Part shown: piece by piece, positions 63,379 to 64,000 of the stretch
Numbering within the stretch: the first letter of the stretch is position 1
Layout of the letters: each line of letters begins with the position of its first letter
Assembly: GCA_023212645.1 (NCBI GenBank)
Contig: JALBYC010000030.1
Location: 62,001-126,000, forward strand
Source: Farysia itapuensis
Taxonomy: Eukaryota > Basidiomycota > Ustilaginomycetes > Ustilaginales > Ustilaginaceae
Direction of reading: 5' to 3'
DNA: 64,000 nt
Notes under the pieces: generated by a model
Database searches by the model: none
Seen by the model: only the letters and a program-made list of their open reading frames with translations
Told to the model about the DNA's origin: nothing
Position numbers and translations under genes: made by a program

Positions 63379-64000
63379 TTAACGTGGGCCGTATCCTGAG
63401 CGAGGGGGTGGATATGATTGAGCGTTGTGGCCCATCATGTTGGGAAGCGGGTGGGATGGAGACGCAGATCCATACGGTGCGGGAGGGCCAGAGGCGTAGC
63501 CGGGAGGAGGACCGCGATATGCTCCGCCGCCTTGTGCAACGAGAGGCGGGGGCGGACGTGAGTAAGGGCCAGGAGGTGGGGGTCGTGAGTAGTTGGGCGG
63601 CGGTCCGGCGCCATCTGTCCTTGGAGGACCGTATCTCGGGTATCCTCCCGCAGCACTAGGCGGACCCGACTGCATTGGTGGAGGACCGCTTCTCGAGCTG
63701 AAAGCTGTCGATGACCACAACGTTGTCAGCACATATTGAGGCAACGACACCTTGAAAATGTGACTTACCTCGATCTGAAGAGCCGCTGAGTGGACCGGCG
63801 CCAAAGGTCATGAAAGACGATCCTGCCGGCTGCAGTAAATCTCTTGGCATCTCTATGCGCCTTCTACTATACTCGCGAGCCAGTGTGTCAATTACTTGTT
63901 GTACCTGTGCCGGATCGAGAGCTGTGCGACAAACCGAAGGTGCATTAGCAATCAGTATCCCTCGAGAGCTCGCAGGGCGTACGTACACTGGTAGTATTCC
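63379..64000 (-). CDS. 3' part of a proline/glycine/tyrosine-rich protein (5' end outside window)
   Basis: Three visible exons: 64000-63987 (partial, ending EYYQ plus one base), 63921-63769 and 63704-63379, with introns of 65 and 64 nt (GTACGT and GTAAGT donors). The joins keep phase and read EYYQSLDPAQVQQVIDT, then a helical DTLAREYSRRRIEMPRDLL segment and a low-complexity C-terminus rich in Pro, Gly, Tyr and Ser (repeats such as RPPPPGPYSRPPPP), ending SGYGPR. The tail style is common among RNA-binding or actin-regulating proteins. The N-terminal domains that would identify it lie beyond base 64000, so no function is offered. Confidence 0.7.

Overview
The window looks like ordinary nuclear DNA of a smut-type basidiomycete (Ustilaginomycotina; the Ustilago/Sporisorium/Moesziomyces group is my best guess from protein style and compact gene structure). 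The evidence is eukaryotic gene content (FACT, COP/ARF, FAD carrier, snRNP and autophagy genes), mostly single-exon genes with a minority carrying 50-140 nt introns (GTAAGT/GTGAGT/GTACGT donors), long Ser/Pro-rich disordered tails, and one intron-containing tRNA gene. Species cannot be fixed from the sequence alone.

Layout. 1-8.6 kb: an OPT-family oligopeptide transporter cut by the left edge, then a very large HEAT-repeat protein resembling PP4 regulatory subunit 1. 9.4-18 kb: ATG8 and SPT16 (FACT) share a divergent promoter; next come an alkyltransferase-like DNA-repair protein, a TRIC-like membrane protein, an alpha/beta hydrolase and a Pch2/TRIP13 AAA ATPase. 18-20.6 kb is a 2.66 kb non-coding stretch in front of a Pho85-type (PCL) cyclin. 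22.9-33.6 kb: a WD40 (DUF2415-like) protein, an Snt2-like BAH/PHD/SANT chromatin factor, a YAP-like bZIP factor and an Ssh4/Ear1-like ubiquitin-ligase adaptor. 34-41.5 kb: ARF6, O-acetylhomoserine sulfhydrylase (MET17), F-actin capping protein beta (CAP2), an unrecognised membrane-anchored protein and UGP1. 41.8-49 kb: a U1A/U2B''-type snRNP protein, an intradiol dioxygenase divergent from a DUF1330-like protein, a FLX1/SLC25A32-type carrier, a small membrane protein and an unrecognised spliced gene. 49-58.5 kb: a VWA8-like mitochondrial AAA/VWA protein, a small spliced mitochondrial-type protein, a TMEM69/DUF3429-like protein, VTC1 and a stand-alone response-regulator receiver. 58.5-64 kb: a gene-poor 1.7 kb, tRNA-Tyr(GTA) with intron, an intronless GH31 glycosidase, a DUF4267-like membrane protein and the 3' part of a proline-rich protein cut by the right edge.

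Most genes are housekeeping loci with no operon-like logic; neighbours are linked mainly by shared divergent promoters or abutting 3' ends. I found no mobile element, CRISPR array or obvious new multi-gene system. The more interesting observations are regulatory and gene-structural: a 14-bp CACGTG palindrome upstream of VTC1, a 10-bp CACGTG palindrome between MET17 and CAP2, an ACGCG cluster in front of the Pch2 gene, a Cys-to-Trp alkyltransferase-like protein, a lone receiver domain, an unrecognised membrane-anchored protein with LIR/AIM-like motifs, and possible small unannotated genes.

Exon boundaries given here were read by eye from splice consensus and phase; they were not tested with transcripts. 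Many open frames begin without an ATG, so I re-chose starts at the first ATG that makes sense for the family.
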